Assembly: GCF_007828725.1 (NCBI RefSeq)
Contig: NZ_VIUW01000002.1
Location: 558,001 to 622,000 of the forward strand
Reading direction: 5' to 3'
DNA length: 64,000 nt
Source of the DNA: Marihabitans asiaticum
GTDB lineage: Bacteria > Actinomycetota > Actinomycetes > Actinomycetales > Dermatophilaceae
This document shows, one piece after another, positions 30,263-39,319 of the stretch. The notes under the pieces are model-generated. The model had not been told where the DNA came from, did no database searches, and worked only from the letters and a program-made list of their open reading frames with translations. A program made the translations under genes and the position numbers. Position 1 is the first letter of the stretch, and the number at the start of each line of letters is the position of its first letter.

Positions 30263-31435
30263 ATGCAACGACGCCTGAGCGAGGAAGACGCCGCCTTCCA
30301 GCAGAAGATGCGGACCTACTTCACCGACGAGTTCCCTGCCGAGCTCAAGGAGAAGGGGACCAACCGCAACGACCTCGACCCGCAGGACATCCGCCGCTCC
30401 CAGGCGACCCTGGCCGAGGCCGGCCTGGCCGCGCCCGGCTGGCCGGTGCAGTGGGGCGGGCAGGACTGGACGAGCCTGCAGAAGTTCATCTGGGACAGCG
30501 AGATGCGCGCGGCCGGGGTGCCGCCGCCCCTGCCCTTCAACACCTCGATGGTCGGGCCGGTCATCGCCGCCTTCGGCAGCGAGGAGCTCAAGGAGCGCTT
30601 CCTGCCCAAGACGCTCTCCTGCGAGATCTGGTGGTGCCAGGGCTTCTCCGAGCCCGACGCCGGCTCCGACCTCGCCTCGCTGCGCACCACCGCGGTCAAG
30701 GACGGTGACCACTACGTCGTCAACGGCCAGAAGATCTGGACCACCCTCGCCCAGCACGCGGACTGGATCTTTGCGCTCGTGCGCACCGACCCGAACGCCG
30801 AGAAGAAGCAGCGCGGCATCTCCTTCCTTCTCATTGACATGAAGAGCGAAGGGATCACGGTCCGGCCGATCAAGACTCTCGACGGCGACGTCGAGGTCAA
30901 CGAGGTCTTCTTCGAGGACGTGCGCGTCCCCGCCGACCAGCTCGTCGGCGAGGAGAACAAGGGCTGGGACTACGCGAAGTTCCTCCTCGGCAACGAGCGC
31001 GTCGGCGTCGCCAACGTCGGCCTGGTGAAGAAGACCCTCGCCGACGTCAAGGCGCACGCCCGCGAGGTCACCCGCGGCGACGGCACGCTGCTCGACGACC
31101 CGCAGGTCGCGGCCCGCTTCGCCCGGCTCGAGGCCGACCTCATGGCCCTCGAGCTCACCGTCATCCGGGTCAGCGGGGGGTCCAAGGACGGCAAGCCGGA
31201 CCCGGCCAGCTCGATCCTGAAGCTGCGCGGCTCCGAGCTGCAGCAGGACGTGCTCGAGCTCGCGATCGACGTCGCCGGGCCGATGGCCGCCTCGTGGGAC
31301 GACTCGGTGGTGCCGCAGTGGGCCGCCGACGCCGTCCCGACGTACCTCAACTTCCGCAAGGCGACGATCTACGGCGGGTCCAGCGAGGTCCAGCGCAGCA
31401 TCATCGCCACCGGCATCCTCGGACTGAAGGGCTGA
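30263..31435 (+). CDS. Acyl-CoA dehydrogenase (large partner of a pair)
   Basis: A 390-residue FAD enzyme that oxidises an acyl-CoA to the enoyl-CoA. Landmarks are WWCQGFSEPDAGSDLASLRT (flavin contact), WTTLAQHADWIF, GISFLLIDM, and the C-terminal IYGGSSEVQRSIIATGILGL. A second, shorter acyl-CoA dehydrogenase follows 6 bases later; such FadE pairs form alpha2beta2 enzymes on sterol side chains or other bulky acyl-CoAs in Actinobacteria, and that may apply here. A TAGATT box lies seven bases before the ATG, suggesting a leaderless message. Confidence 0.93.
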   Translation: MQRRLSEEDAAFQQKMRTYFTDEFPAELKEKGTNRNDLDPQDIRRSQATLAEAGLAAPGWPVQWGGQDWTSLQKFIWDSEMRAAGVPPPLPFNTSMVGPVIAAFGSEELKERFLPKTLSCEIWWCQGFSEPDAGSDLASLRTTAVKDGDHYVVNGQKIWTTLAQHADWIFALVRTDPNAEKKQRGISFLLIDMKSEGITVRPIKTLDGDVEVNEVFFEDVRVPADQLVGEENKGWDYAKFLLGNERVGVANVGLVKKTLADVKAHAREVTRGDGTLLDDPQVAARFARLEADLMALELTVIRVSGGSKDGKPDPASSILKLRGSELQQDVLELAIDVAGPMAASWDDSVVPQWAADAVPTYLNFRKATIYGGSSEVQRSIIATGILGLKG

Positions 31436-31441
31436 CCCCGC

Positions 31442-32530
31442 ATGGATCTCAACATCACCGATGAGCAGAAGGCGCTCACCGAAGCCGTCAGCGGCGTCCT
31501 CGCACGCCACGGCAACCCCGCGTCGAACTCCGGCGTCTCGGCCGAGCCGGCGGCCCACGACCCGAAGGTCTGGGAGGCCCTCGTCGAGGTCGGCGTCCCC
31601 GCCCTGCCGTGGTCGGAGGAGGACGGGGGCGTCGGTGCCGGCTTCGCCGAGCTGACCGTCGCCGCCGCCGAGGTCGGCAAGAGCCGGATCCACCTCCCGC
31701 TGGCCGAGACCGTCGTCGCCGGCGCGATCATCACCCGGACGGCCCCCGACTCGCTGCGCCGGGAGCTGATCGGCGCCCTGGCGGAGGGCTCGGCGCTGCC
31801 CGTCCCCGCTCTCGACGAGCCGATGCGCGCCTGGTCGCCGACCGCGCCCACCGTGCGGGCCGAAGGGAGCGGCGAGAGCTGGACCCTGACCGGCACCAAG
31901 GCGCCCGTGCGCTTCGCGCAGGACGCCACGCACGTCGTCGTCTCGGCGGACACCGGGAGCGGCACCGGCCTCTTCCTCGTCACCGACGTCCAGGCGAAGG
32001 GGGAGTCACTCACCTTCGAGGGCACGTCGGCGACCCTGCTCGCCGACGGCGAGCAGGCCGAGCAGGCGCTTGCCGAGGCGCTCGCGCTCGGCGGTGCCGT
32101 GCTCTGCGGCGAGGCGCTCGGCGCGATGGAGGAGGCACTCGGCCGCACCACCGAGTACCTGCGCACCCGCAAGCAGTTCGGGATGCCGCTGGCCGCCTTC
32201 CAGGCCCTGACCCACCGGGCTGCCGACATGTACGCCGAGCTGGAGCTCGCGCGCAGCGCCGCGCTCTTCGCGGCCATGGTCGCCGACGACGACCCCGTCG
32301 ACGTCGACGCGATCGCCCGCTGCCGCAGCGTCGTCGACCGGGCGGGCAAGCTCGTCGGCGAAGAGGCGATCCAGATGCACGGCGGCGTCGGCGTCACCGC
32401 GGAGTACGCGGTCGGGCACCTCACCGCTCGGCTGACCCAGATCGCGCGCACGTGGGGCACCCCCGACGACCGGGTCGGCGAGCTGGCCGCTGCCGTCGGC
32501 GGCCACGAGAGCATCTCGCTGCTCGGCTGA
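31442..32530 (+). CDS. Acyl-CoA dehydrogenase (short partner of a pair)
   Basis: A 362-residue acyl-CoA dehydrogenase homologue: the helical N-domain starts MDLNITDEQKALTEAVSGVL, and the C-domain has EYLRTRKQFGMPLAAFQALTHRAADMY and QMHGGVGVTAEYAVGH. The flavin-contact middle domain is shorter and less conserved than in its neighbour, typical of the second subunit of heteromeric FadE enzymes. It probably shares an operon and an enzyme with the upstream gene. The acyl substrate is not known. Confidence 0.92.
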   Translation: MDLNITDEQKALTEAVSGVLARHGNPASNSGVSAEPAAHDPKVWEALVEVGVPALPWSEEDGGVGAGFAELTVAAAEVGKSRIHLPLAETVVAGAIITRTAPDSLRRELIGALAEGSALPVPALDEPMRAWSPTAPTVRAEGSGESWTLTGTKAPVRFAQDATHVVVSADTGSGTGLFLVTDVQAKGESLTFEGTSATLLADGEQAEQALAEALALGGAVLCGEALGAMEEALGRTTEYLRTRKQFGMPLAAFQALTHRAADMYAELELARSAALFAAMVADDDPVDVDAIARCRSVVDRAGKLVGEEAIQMHGGVGVTAEYAVGHLTARLTQIARTWGTPDDRVGELAAAVGGHESISLLG

Positions 32531-32574
32531 CGGCGGGGACCCGCCTCGGGCTCCGGAGGAGCTGTCCCGTACCG

Positions 32575-32597
32575 TTGCTGCGACCTAGTTGCAGCAA
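32575..32597. promoter_or_regulatory. Inverted repeat before the ABC importer genes
   Basis: TTGCTGC (32575-32581) and GCAGCAA (32591-32597) are perfect inverted arms with a 9-base spacer, directly before the Shine-Dalgarno of the permease gene. It could be an operator or a leader hairpin. It does not resemble a DtxR/IdeR or Fur box. Confidence 0.4.
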
Positions 32598-32609
32598 TGG
32601 GAGGACGGG

Positions 32610-33713
32610 ATGGCCACGCGGGTCACGACGCCGCGCTCGACCGAGCTCGTGGTGCGCGCCGACGCACTCGGCATCGCGGCACGTCGACGGCGTTCCCTCG
32701 CCTGGCTGGTCGCGCTCGTCGCGCTGCTCGTCCTCTCCGTCCTCGTCGCAGTGGGTGTCGGGGCGGCGCAGGTCTCCCCGATGGCTACGGGCCGGATCGT
32801 CCTGCACCAGCTGCTCGGCGTCGGCACCCCCGACTGGCCGGCTGCGCGAGAGGCGATCATCTGGGACGTGCGCACCCCGCGCGTGCTGCTCGGGGTCTGC
32901 GTGGGCTCGGGGCTGGCGGTCTGCGGCATGGCGCTGCAGGCGATGGTGCGCAACGTGCTCGCCGACCCTTATCTGCTCGGCATCAACTCCGGTGCGAGCA
33001 GCGGAGCCGCCGCGTCGATCCTCTTCGGGATCGGCGCCGGGCTCGGTGAGCACGCGCTGCAGGCCAGCGCCTTCGTCGGGGCGCTCGCTGCATCTGTGCT
33101 CGTGCTGCTCATCGCCCGCACCGGCGGTCGGGTCACCTCGATCCGGCTGCTGCTCGCCGGCGTGGCGGTCGGGTACGCCCTCTACGCGCTGACCAGCTTC
33201 CTCATCTTCGCCTCGGACTCCGCGGAAGGCTCCCGATCGGTGCTCTTCTGGCTGCTCGGCACGCTCAGCCTCGGCTCGTGGGGCGCTCCGCTCGCCGTGG
33301 TCGCGGTGATCGTCGCCGCGACGGTCGCTCTCCTGGCACACTCCGGGCGGCAGCTCGACGCGCTCGCCCTGGGCGACGAGACCGCCCTGACGATGGGGGT
33401 CGACCCGAACCGGCTGCGCGTCTGGCTGCTCGTCGTCGTCGCGCTCTGCATCGGGGTCGCCGTGGCCGCGGCCGGCAGCATCGGCTTCGTCGGGCTGGTC
33501 ATCCCGCACGTCGCCCGCCGGGTCGTCGGGTCCGCGCACCGCATCGCGATCCCCGTCGCGGCAGTGATGGGGGCGATCTTCCTCGTCTGGGCCGACGTCG
33601 TCGCCCGGACCCTGCTGGCACCGCAGGAGATCCCCCTCGGCATCCTCACCTCGCTCGTCGGAGCACCCTTCCTCCTCGTACTCATCCGACGGATGCAGGT
33701 CTCCTCGACCTGA
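32610..33713 (+). CDS. FecCD-type ABC importer permease
   Basis: A 367-residue permease with about ten membrane segments, of the FecCD/BtuC family that imports iron-siderophores, haem, cobalamin and similar cofactors. Typical pieces are RTPRVLLGVCVGSGLAVCGMALQ, NPLA-like VLADPYLLGINSGAS and the cytoplasmic-loop GFVGLVIPHVARRVVG. I chose ATG 32610 with the GGGAGGA Shine-Dalgarno over TTG 32589, which lies in the inverted repeat. Binding protein, ATPase and methyltransferase genes follow in order. Confidence 0.93.
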   Translation: MATRVTTPRSTELVVRADALGIAARRRRSLAWLVALVALLVLSVLVAVGVGAAQVSPMATGRIVLHQLLGVGTPDWPAAREAIIWDVRTPRVLLGVCVGSGLAVCGMALQAMVRNVLADPYLLGINSGASSGAAASILFGIGAGLGEHALQASAFVGALAASVLVLLIARTGGRVTSIRLLLAGVAVGYALYALTSFLIFASDSAEGSRSVLFWLLGTLSLGSWGAPLAVVAVIVAATVALLAHSGRQLDALALGDETALTMGVDPNRLRVWLLVVVALCIGVAVAAAGSIGFVGLVIPHVARRVVGSAHRIAIPVAAVMGAIFLVWADVVARTLLAPQEIPLGILTSLVGAPFLLVLIRRMQVSST

Positions 33714-33778
33714 CCCCCACACCGACCCTGCCCACGGCCGCCGCACCGCCGCCAACCCGCCCCGACCCAAGGAGTCCG

Positions 33779-34795
33779 ATGTCCCCCCTTCGCACCGCTC
33801 TGACCACCGGTACCGGCGCCCTCGCCGCACTCACCCTTGCCGCCTGCGGCAGCGGAGCCGACTCCTCGGGTGAGGCGAGTACCGCCTCCGACGACGGCCA
33901 CTACCCGGTGACGATCACCAGCTGCGGCGAGGAGATGACCTTCGAGTCCGAGCCGCAGGACGTCGTCATGCTCAAGAGCGCCTGGGTTCCCTTCCTCAGC
34001 CCGCTGGGAGTGCTGGATCACGTCACCGCCAAGGCGGGCGCCTACCCGGAGGGCTACTACGACGAGGAGACCACGGCGCAGGTCGAGCAGATCGAGGTGC
34101 TCACCGATCGGGTCGACTCCTCGGGCCACCTCATCATCTCCAAGGAGGCCGTCCTCGAGCGCGAGCCCGACCTCGTGCTCGGGCACACCGAGGGCCTCGA
34201 CGCCGCCTCGATGGGTGAGGTCGGCGTGCCGCTGCTCGAGGTGCAGGGACTGTGCAGCGAGGGGCAGCCAGACCCCTCCTTCGAGCAGCTGTACGGCGAG
34301 ATCGAGGACTACGGCGCCGTCTTCAACCGGGAGGACGAGGCGGCCGCCGCGGTCGAGGAGCTGCGCGAGCGGGTCGGGTCCGCGACCGAGCAGGCCGGCG
34401 CCGGTGGCGACACGGACGGCGAGGACAAGAGCGTCGCGATCCTCTACCCCACCGTCGGCGGCGGCACCACCTACGCCTACGGCAGCCGGTCGATGCCGCA
34501 CGTGCAGAGCGAGGCAGCCGGCCTGACCAATGTCTACGGTGACGTCGACAAGCGCGTCTTCGAGATCACCCCCGAGAGTCTGCTGGAGGAGAACCCCGAC
34601 GTGCTCGTGCTGCTCTACTCCGAGGGCGACCCGAGCAAGGTCGAGGACGCCGTCACCGAGCTGCCGGGCGCCGACCGTCTCGCCGCGGTGCAGGACGGCG
34701 AGATCCTCACCCAGCTCTTCAACTTCTCCGAGCCGGCCTCCCCCATCGCGGTCGACGGGCTGGAGCAGCTCGTCGAGCGCTTCGGGAGCGAGTGA
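33779..34795 (+). CDS. Substrate-binding lipoprotein of the FecCD-type importer
   Basis: A 338-residue lipoprotein: signal peptide with lipobox LAAC (Cys23), a Ser/Gly linker, then a type III (BtuF/FhuD-like) binding fold starting YPVTITSCGEEMTFESEPQDVV. The family binds iron chelates, haem or cobalamin. Three-gene cassettes of this type in F420-using Actinobacteria have been proposed to import coenzyme F420-0; I cannot tell the substrates apart by eye. The ATG follows AAGGAG and lies 66 bases after the permease gene. Confidence 0.88.
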   Translation: MSPLRTALTTGTGALAALTLAACGSGADSSGEASTASDDGHYPVTITSCGEEMTFESEPQDVVMLKSAWVPFLSPLGVLDHVTAKAGAYPEGYYDEETTAQVEQIEVLTDRVDSSGHLIISKEAVLEREPDLVLGHTEGLDAASMGEVGVPLLEVQGLCSEGQPDPSFEQLYGEIEDYGAVFNREDEAAAAVEELRERVGSATEQAGAGGDTDGEDKSVAILYPTVGGGTTYAYGSRSMPHVQSEAAGLTNVYGDVDKRVFEITPESLLEENPDVLVLLYSEGDPSKVEDAVTELPGADRLAAVQDGEILTQLFNFSEPASPIAVDGLEQLVERFGSE

Positions 34796-34798
34796 GTC

Positions 34799-35596
34799 AT
34801 GCTCCGCGCGAGCGCCATCAGCTACTCCTACGGCAGCATGCTGGCCGTCGACCGGGTCGACCTCACCGCCCGACCCGGCCGGGTGCTCGGGGTCATCGGG
34901 CCGAACGGGTCCGGCAAGTCGACGGTGCTGCGCTGCCTCTTCCACGGCCTCACCCCCGACAGCGGGGAGGTGAGCATCGAGGGGCGCCCGCTGAGCAGCC
35001 TCTCTGCCCGTGACATCGCCCGCCTCCTCGCCGTGGTCGTGCAGGAGAACGTGGGCGAGTCCACCCTGGACGTCGCCGAGATGGTGCTCCTCGGGCGCAC
35101 CGTGCGGCTGAGCGGCTTCCGGTCCACCACGGCGGCCGATCACGAGGCGGCGGCCGAGGCGTTGGAGCGGGTCGGGGCGACGCACCTGGCGCAGCGCCCC
35201 CTGGCCGAGCTCTCCGGGGGTGAGAAGCAGCGGGTGCTCATCGCCCGCGCGCTCGCCCAGGGCACCTCGTACCTCCTCCTCGACGAGCCGACCAACCACC
35301 TCGACATCCGGTACCAGCACGAGGTGCTCGCGCTGCTTCGCGGCCTCGCGGGCGACCTCGGCGCCGCCGTCGTCGTCGTGCTGCACGACCTCAACCTCGC
35401 CGCGGCCTACTGCGACGACCTGGTGCTGCTCGAGCAGGGCCGGATGGTCGCCCAGGGAACGGTCGACGAGGTCCTCGACCCGGCCGTCGTGCAGCGCGTG
35501 TACGGCATCGCCACCGAGCGGCTCGACCGCGACGGCGAGCTGCACCTGCTCTTCCGTTCCGTCGGCGCCGCTTCGACCGCCGGGGACCTCTCGTGA
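34799..35596 (+). CDS. ABC importer ATP-binding subunit (FecE/BtuD-like)
   Basis: A 265-residue ATPase with Walker A IGPNGSGKST near residue 37, signature ELSGGEKQRV near 139, Walker B YLLLDEPTNHLD and the switch His in VVLHDLN. It drives the permease at 32610-33713. It starts three bases after the binding-protein stop and its own end overlaps the next gene by four bases, so the four genes form one operon. Confidence 0.95.
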   Translation: MLRASAISYSYGSMLAVDRVDLTARPGRVLGVIGPNGSGKSTVLRCLFHGLTPDSGEVSIEGRPLSSLSARDIARLLAVVVQENVGESTLDVAEMVLLGRTVRLSGFRSTTAADHEAAAEALERVGATHLAQRPLAELSGGEKQRVLIARALAQGTSYLLLDEPTNHLDIRYQHEVLALLRGLAGDLGAAVVVVLHDLNLAAAYCDDLVLLEQGRMVAQGTVDEVLDPAVVQRVYGIATERLDRDGELHLLFRSVGAASTAGDLS

Positions 35597-36303
35597 AGGA
35601 GGTGGACCAGAGCCGTCTCGACGCCTACTGGAGCGAACGGGCGGACGCCTACGACTCGGGGCAGCGGCGAGTGCAGCGGTGGGACCTCGACCGGGAGATG
35701 TGGACCGAGATCTGGCGAGATGTCCTGCCCTCACCGCCGGCGGCGGTCCTCGACGTCGGGACCGGCACCGGGCACGTCGCCCTCATGCTGGCCGAGGCCG
35801 GCTACCGGGTCACCGGGGTCGACAGCTCGGCCGGGATGCTCGACGTCGCGGCGCGGCATGCGGGCACCCTCGCCACGGAGTCCGGCCGTCGACCCCACCT
35901 GCTGCTCGGCGACGCCCACGCCCCACCGGTGGCGCCGGGCAGCCAGGACGCCGTCGTGTGCCGCTACCTCATGTGGACCCTGCGCGACCCGGTCACTGCG
36001 CTGCGCGCATGGCGTGGGCTGCTCCGCCCGGGCGGGGTGCTCGCGCTGGTCGACAGCACCTGGTTCGCGGGCGGGCACGACGAGTCTCCCGAGTCCTTCG
36101 TCGACACCTACGGCCCGGTGCTCTCCTCGCTGCCCCTGGCCGAGGCGAGGTCGATCGACCCGACCCTCGAGGCGGTGCGTGCCGCGGGGTTCGAGCAGGT
36201 CGTGAGCCGGCCGCTGCACGAGGTGCTCGAGGCGGATCGGCGCACCGGAGCAGCCCCCGGCCACCGGCCGCGGCTGCAGCACCTGGTCACCGCCCGGGCC
36301 TGA
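35593..36303 (+). CDS. Class I SAM-dependent methyltransferase
   Basis: A 236-residue methyltransferase with the SAM loop VLDVGTGTGHVALMLAEAG near residue 50, the acidic tip VTGVDSSAGMLDVA and motif IV region QDAVVCRYLMWTLRDP. GTG overlaps the ATPase stop (GTGA), so it belongs to the importer operon and may modify the imported ligand, its chelator or a related metabolite; that is inference from context. The target atom cannot be predicted. Confidence 0.88.
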   Translation: MKEVDQSRLDAYWSERADAYDSGQRRVQRWDLDREMWTEIWRDVLPSPPAAVLDVGTGTGHVALMLAEAGYRVTGVDSSAGMLDVAARHAGTLATESGRRPHLLLGDAHAPPVAPGSQDAVVCRYLMWTLRDPVTALRAWRGLLRPGGVLALVDSTWFAGGHDESPESFVDTYGPVLSSLPLAEARSIDPTLEAVRAAGFEQVVSRPLHEVLEADRRTGAAPGHRPRLQHLVTARA

Positions 36304-36338
36304 GCCGCCTGCCCTCCAGTCCGCAGGGCGAAGGGGGG

Positions 36339-37805
36339 TCAGCAGGTCGCCGCGAGGTCCTCGGCCCCCTTCGCGGGCGGCTCGGAGGTGCTCGACGGGG
36401 TGCTCCCGTCCGTGCTCGACGACGGCGACGAAGAGCCCTTCGCGGGCGGCGGGTCGATCGCCCGCTGCACCATGGCGTGGATCCTCGCGTAGTCCGGGTC
36501 GGTGACGTCGATCGCCTCGTTGGTCAGCGGCAGGGAGGAGATCTCGGCACCGTCCTGGATCTTCTGCACGAGCCCGGCCCAGGCCTCGAGGTCCTGCTGC
36601 GGGATGTCGACGGTGACGTTGTTCGTGAGCACGGCGGCGAGGTCGGGGTAGCGACGCAGCATGAGGACCGGGTCGACCTGGGTGAGCAGCGCCCCGACCA
36701 TGCAGCGCTGGCGGCGCATCCGGGAGAAGTCGCCGTCCTCGGAGTCCGCCCGCGAGCGCGAGTACCAGAGGGCGTGGAAGCCGTCGAGGGTCTGCACGCC
36801 GGGCTCGATGTAGCCGGTCGTCCCGACCACCTGCCCGCCCTCGATCTTGCAGCCGATGCACACCCGCTCCTTGACGTCGATGCGCACCCCACCCATCGCG
36901 TCGACGAGCTGGGTGAAGCCCTGCAGGTTCACGACCGCGGTGTAGTCGACGTCCAGCCCGAGCACCTGCCCGGCCGCGTCCTTGGTGACGGTCAGCCCTG
37001 GGTTGGGGTCGCCGGGGAAGAGCTCGGCGTTCTGCGTGCCGAGGGTCCAGACGTACTCGAAGAGGCAGCCGTCACCGCAGCTGTAGCCGTCCGGGTAGAC
37101 CTGGCGAAGGGGGGAGTCCGGGCTGAAGGGGACGTTCTCGAGGTTTCGTGGGACGCCGAAGAGGACCGTTCTGCCGGTCTGGGTGTCGATGCTGGCCACC
37201 ATCGTGGCGTCCGGCCGGGTCCCGACCCGCCCCTTGCCGGCGTCGGAGCCGATGAGCAGCACGTTGACCCGCTCGGTGCCGGCCCACGGGTCCTCACCCT
37301 CCCCCGGTCCGGCCGCACCGTCGGGACGGATCGAGGCGAAGACGTCGCCGAGGAGCGAGCGCTGGATCACCGCGTATCGCGCCACCTGGAGCGTGGGAAG
37401 CAGGACGAGCAGCACGGCGACACCGGACGCGATGAGCATCGGCGCCCGGGACCGGCCGGCTGTCGGCGGCGGCAGGTTGTCACCGGCCGTCATGACGATG
37501 CCGTAGATCCACCCGGCGGCCACGAGAAGCACCGCCGGCACCACCACGGCCAGGGCCGACCGGCTCAGGCCGACCTCGAGGACCGAGCCGGTCACCCCCT
37601 TCGCGATCGTGTAGCCGCCCACCCCGAGGAGGAGGACGAGGAGGGTGCCGAGGATCGCCAGACCCGTGCGGCGCCGCGACCAGGTCAGGCCGAGGCCGGG
37701 GACGAGCGTGCTCGCCGCGACCAGCACGTAGAAGCGACGGCGCCGGCGGTCGTCGAGGTCCCGCGCGATCTGGCGCGCGTGACGGGCCGAGCCGGCGGGC
37801 CTCAC
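36339..37805 (-). CDS. LytR-CpsA-Psr (LCP) family ligase
   Basis: A 488-residue membrane protein of the family that attaches arabinogalactan, teichoic acid or capsule to peptidoglycan. Three or four membrane segments (residues about 28-155) precede the extracytoplasmic LCP domain: VNVLLIGSDAGKG, RPDATMVASID, LFGVPRNL, GGVRIDV and YSRSRADSEDGDFSRMRRQ, with the conserved Arg and Asp residues. A CIGCKIEGG pair of cysteines may form a disulphide. The C-terminal 40 residues are Ser/Thr/Pro-rich. GTG 37805 overlaps the upstream gene stop by four bases, which fixes the start. Confidence 0.92.
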   Translation of the reverse strand: MRPAGSARHARQIARDLDDRRRRRFYVLVAASTLVPGLGLTWSRRRTGLAILGTLLVLLLGVGGYTIAKGVTGSVLEVGLSRSALAVVVPAVLLVAAGWIYGIVMTAGDNLPPPTAGRSRAPMLIASGVAVLLVLLPTLQVARYAVIQRSLLGDVFASIRPDGAAGPGEGEDPWAGTERVNVLLIGSDAGKGRVGTRPDATMVASIDTQTGRTVLFGVPRNLENVPFSPDSPLRQVYPDGYSCGDGCLFEYVWTLGTQNAELFPGDPNPGLTVTKDAAGQVLGLDVDYTAVVNLQGFTQLVDAMGGVRIDVKERVCIGCKIEGGQVVGTTGYIEPGVQTLDGFHALWYSRSRADSEDGDFSRMRRQRCMVGALLTQVDPVLMLRRYPDLAAVLTNNVTVDIPQQDLEAWAGLVQKIQDGAEISSLPLTNEAIDVTDPDYARIHAMVQRAIDPPPAKGSSSPSSSTDGSTPSSTSEPPAKGAEDLAATC

Positions 37806-38086
37806 CCCCGTCGCCTGCTCGCGCCGCCGTCGGGGTCGTCGTACCAGCCGTCGTGCTCCTCGGCGATCGCGGTGAAGCGCTCGCGCAGGCCCTCGGCGAC
37901 CGGCCCGGTCTCGTCGCCGACCATCTCCTCGCGCACGTAGATGGCCCACTCGTGGTCCTCGGCGTCGTCCTCGCCGGCCAGCGCCTCGCGGACTACCCGG
38001 ACCTCGGTGAACCCCTCGTCGCGCAGCTCGTCGGCCACCCGCTCGGCGTCGTCGCGGTCCGGCAGGACGATGAGGTGCTCGGTCAT
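37802..38086 (-). CDS. RraB-like small regulator protein
   Basis: A 94-residue acidic protein resembling the RraB domain (LIVLPDRDDAERVADELRDEGF, then DHEWAIYVREEMV, ending in DGWYDDPDG), known in Gammaproteobacteria as an inhibitor of RNase E. Whether the actinobacterial form acts on RNase E/G is not established. It is coupled to the LCP gene by a GTGA overlap. Confidence 0.75.
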   Translation of the reverse strand: MTEHLIVLPDRDDAERVADELRDEGFTEVRVVREALAGEDDAEDHEWAIYVREEMVGDETGPVAEGLRERFTAIAEEHDGWYDDPDGGASRRRG

Positions 38087-38177
38087 GGACGCATCATGGC
38101 ACCGTGGCGTCGGTGCGACCTCACGGGAGCCTGAACGCCGGGTGGACATCGGCGCCGCCGGGCGGCAGAGTCGAGGC

Positions 38178-38639
38178 ATGACTGAGAACCAGATCGTCGT
38201 GCAGCGCACCATCGACGCCTCCGCCAAGGACCTCTTCGAGGTGCTGACCAACCCCGAGAAGCACGCCCAGCTGGACGGCTCGGGCTTCGTCCGCTCGGTC
38301 GACCAGGCCGACCGGATCCAGTCCGTCGGGCAGGTCTTCACCATGAACATGGAGGGCGACCACATGGGCGGGGAGTACCAGACCGACAACCACGTCACCG
38401 CCTACGCCGAGAACAAGATGGTCGGCTGGCAGACCGCGCCCGCCGGCACCGAGCCGAAGGGGTGGGAGTGGCTCTGGGAGCTGGAGCCGGAGGGCTCGGA
38501 CTCCACCGTCGTCACCCTGACCTACGACTGGGACAAGGTCACCGACGAGGCGATCCTGCGCAAGGTCTCCTTCCCGCTGGTCAGCGAGAGCCAGCTCGAG
38601 GAGAGCCTGAACAACCTCGCCGCAGCCGTCACCGGCTGA
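38178..38639 (+). CDS. SRPBCC (START/Bet v1-like) family protein
   Basis: A 153-residue helix-grip protein. The opening IVVQRTIDASAKDLFEVLTNPEKHAQLDGSG is typical of polyketide cyclase-like SRPBCC proteins, and WEWLWELEP with the C-terminal helix QLEESLNNLAAAV completes the fold. It probably binds a hydrophobic small molecule; the ligand is unknown. It starts 91 bases from the divergent RraB-like gene. Confidence 0.85.
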   Translation: MTENQIVVQRTIDASAKDLFEVLTNPEKHAQLDGSGFVRSVDQADRIQSVGQVFTMNMEGDHMGGEYQTDNHVTAYAENKMVGWQTAPAGTEPKGWEWLWELEPEGSDSTVVTLTYDWDKVTDEAILRKVSFPLVSESQLEESLNNLAAAVTG

Positions 38640-38642
38640 TCG

Positions 38643-39206
38643 TCAGCGGGCGTCGCGCCCGAAGCGCGCCAGGACCTGCACCTCGCGCGGTGCGTCGGCG
38701 GGGACCTCGACCGGCTGCGCGCAGATCCCGTCGCCGTACAGCCGCTCGCCCCACCCGTCGGCCGCTGCCGAGATCCTGTCGAGCTCGGCGTCGGTGAGCC
38801 GGGCGTCAATGCCCGCCGCCCGGGCGATGTCCCAGCGGTGGACGATGAGGTCGAAGCCGTAGAAGTCGATGAAGACATCACCGACGGTGGAGGGGCCGAA
38901 GGGGGTGTCGTACGCCTTCTCCCCCACCCTGGGATCGATAAGGGTTCGGGCCGCCGCCTCGGCGTGGGTGCGCCATGCGAGGGCCGGCCCGTCGGCCACC
39001 TTCGGCGGCAGCTCGGGCAGGTCACCCCCGCTGGTGAGCAGGAAGGTCCGCTCGGTGTCGATGAGGTGCTCGAGCACGTCTGCGGCCGTCCAGCCCTCGC
39101 ACGGGGAGGGCTCGGACCACGCCGCCGCCGGGACGTTGTCGACGAGGCGGGTCAACGGTGAGGCGAGTCGGTCGAACCTGGACGCGGGGTCCTGCGGGAT
39201 GGCCAT
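38643..39206 (-). CDS. TIGR03086-like DinB-fold metal-binding protein
   Basis: A 187-residue four-helix DinB/mycothiol-maleylpyruvate isomerase-like protein: WSEPSPCEGWTAADVLEHLIDTE carries the first metal-binding His, and DFYGFDLIVHRWDIARA the second. Families with this fold include mycothiol- or bacillithiol-dependent transferases. ATG 39206 is preferred to ATG 39227, which adds only seven weak residues. It ends three bases from the convergent SRPBCC gene. Confidence 0.82.
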   Translation of the reverse strand: MAIPQDPASRFDRLASPLTRLVDNVPAAAWSEPSPCEGWTAADVLEHLIDTERTFLLTSGGDLPELPPKVADGPALAWRTHAEAAARTLIDPRVGEKAYDTPFGPSTVGDVFIDFYGFDLIVHRWDIARAAGIDARLTDAELDRISAAADGWGERLYGDGICAQPVEVPADAPREVQVLARFGRDAR

Positions 39207-39319
39207 GGCCCCATCCTCGCCCATCACCTCGCCCGGAGGTGAACCCTGCGCGAAGACTTGGCTGACCCCCCTTCGCCGGCTTGATCCACGCCTCGCGCCA
39301 CGCCAAGAGTGGACCCGAC

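Noticed and set aside
32589-32609. TTG 32589 as the start of the permease gene
   Set aside because: It lies inside the inverted repeat without a Shine-Dalgarno, while ATG 32610 has GGGAGGA upstream.
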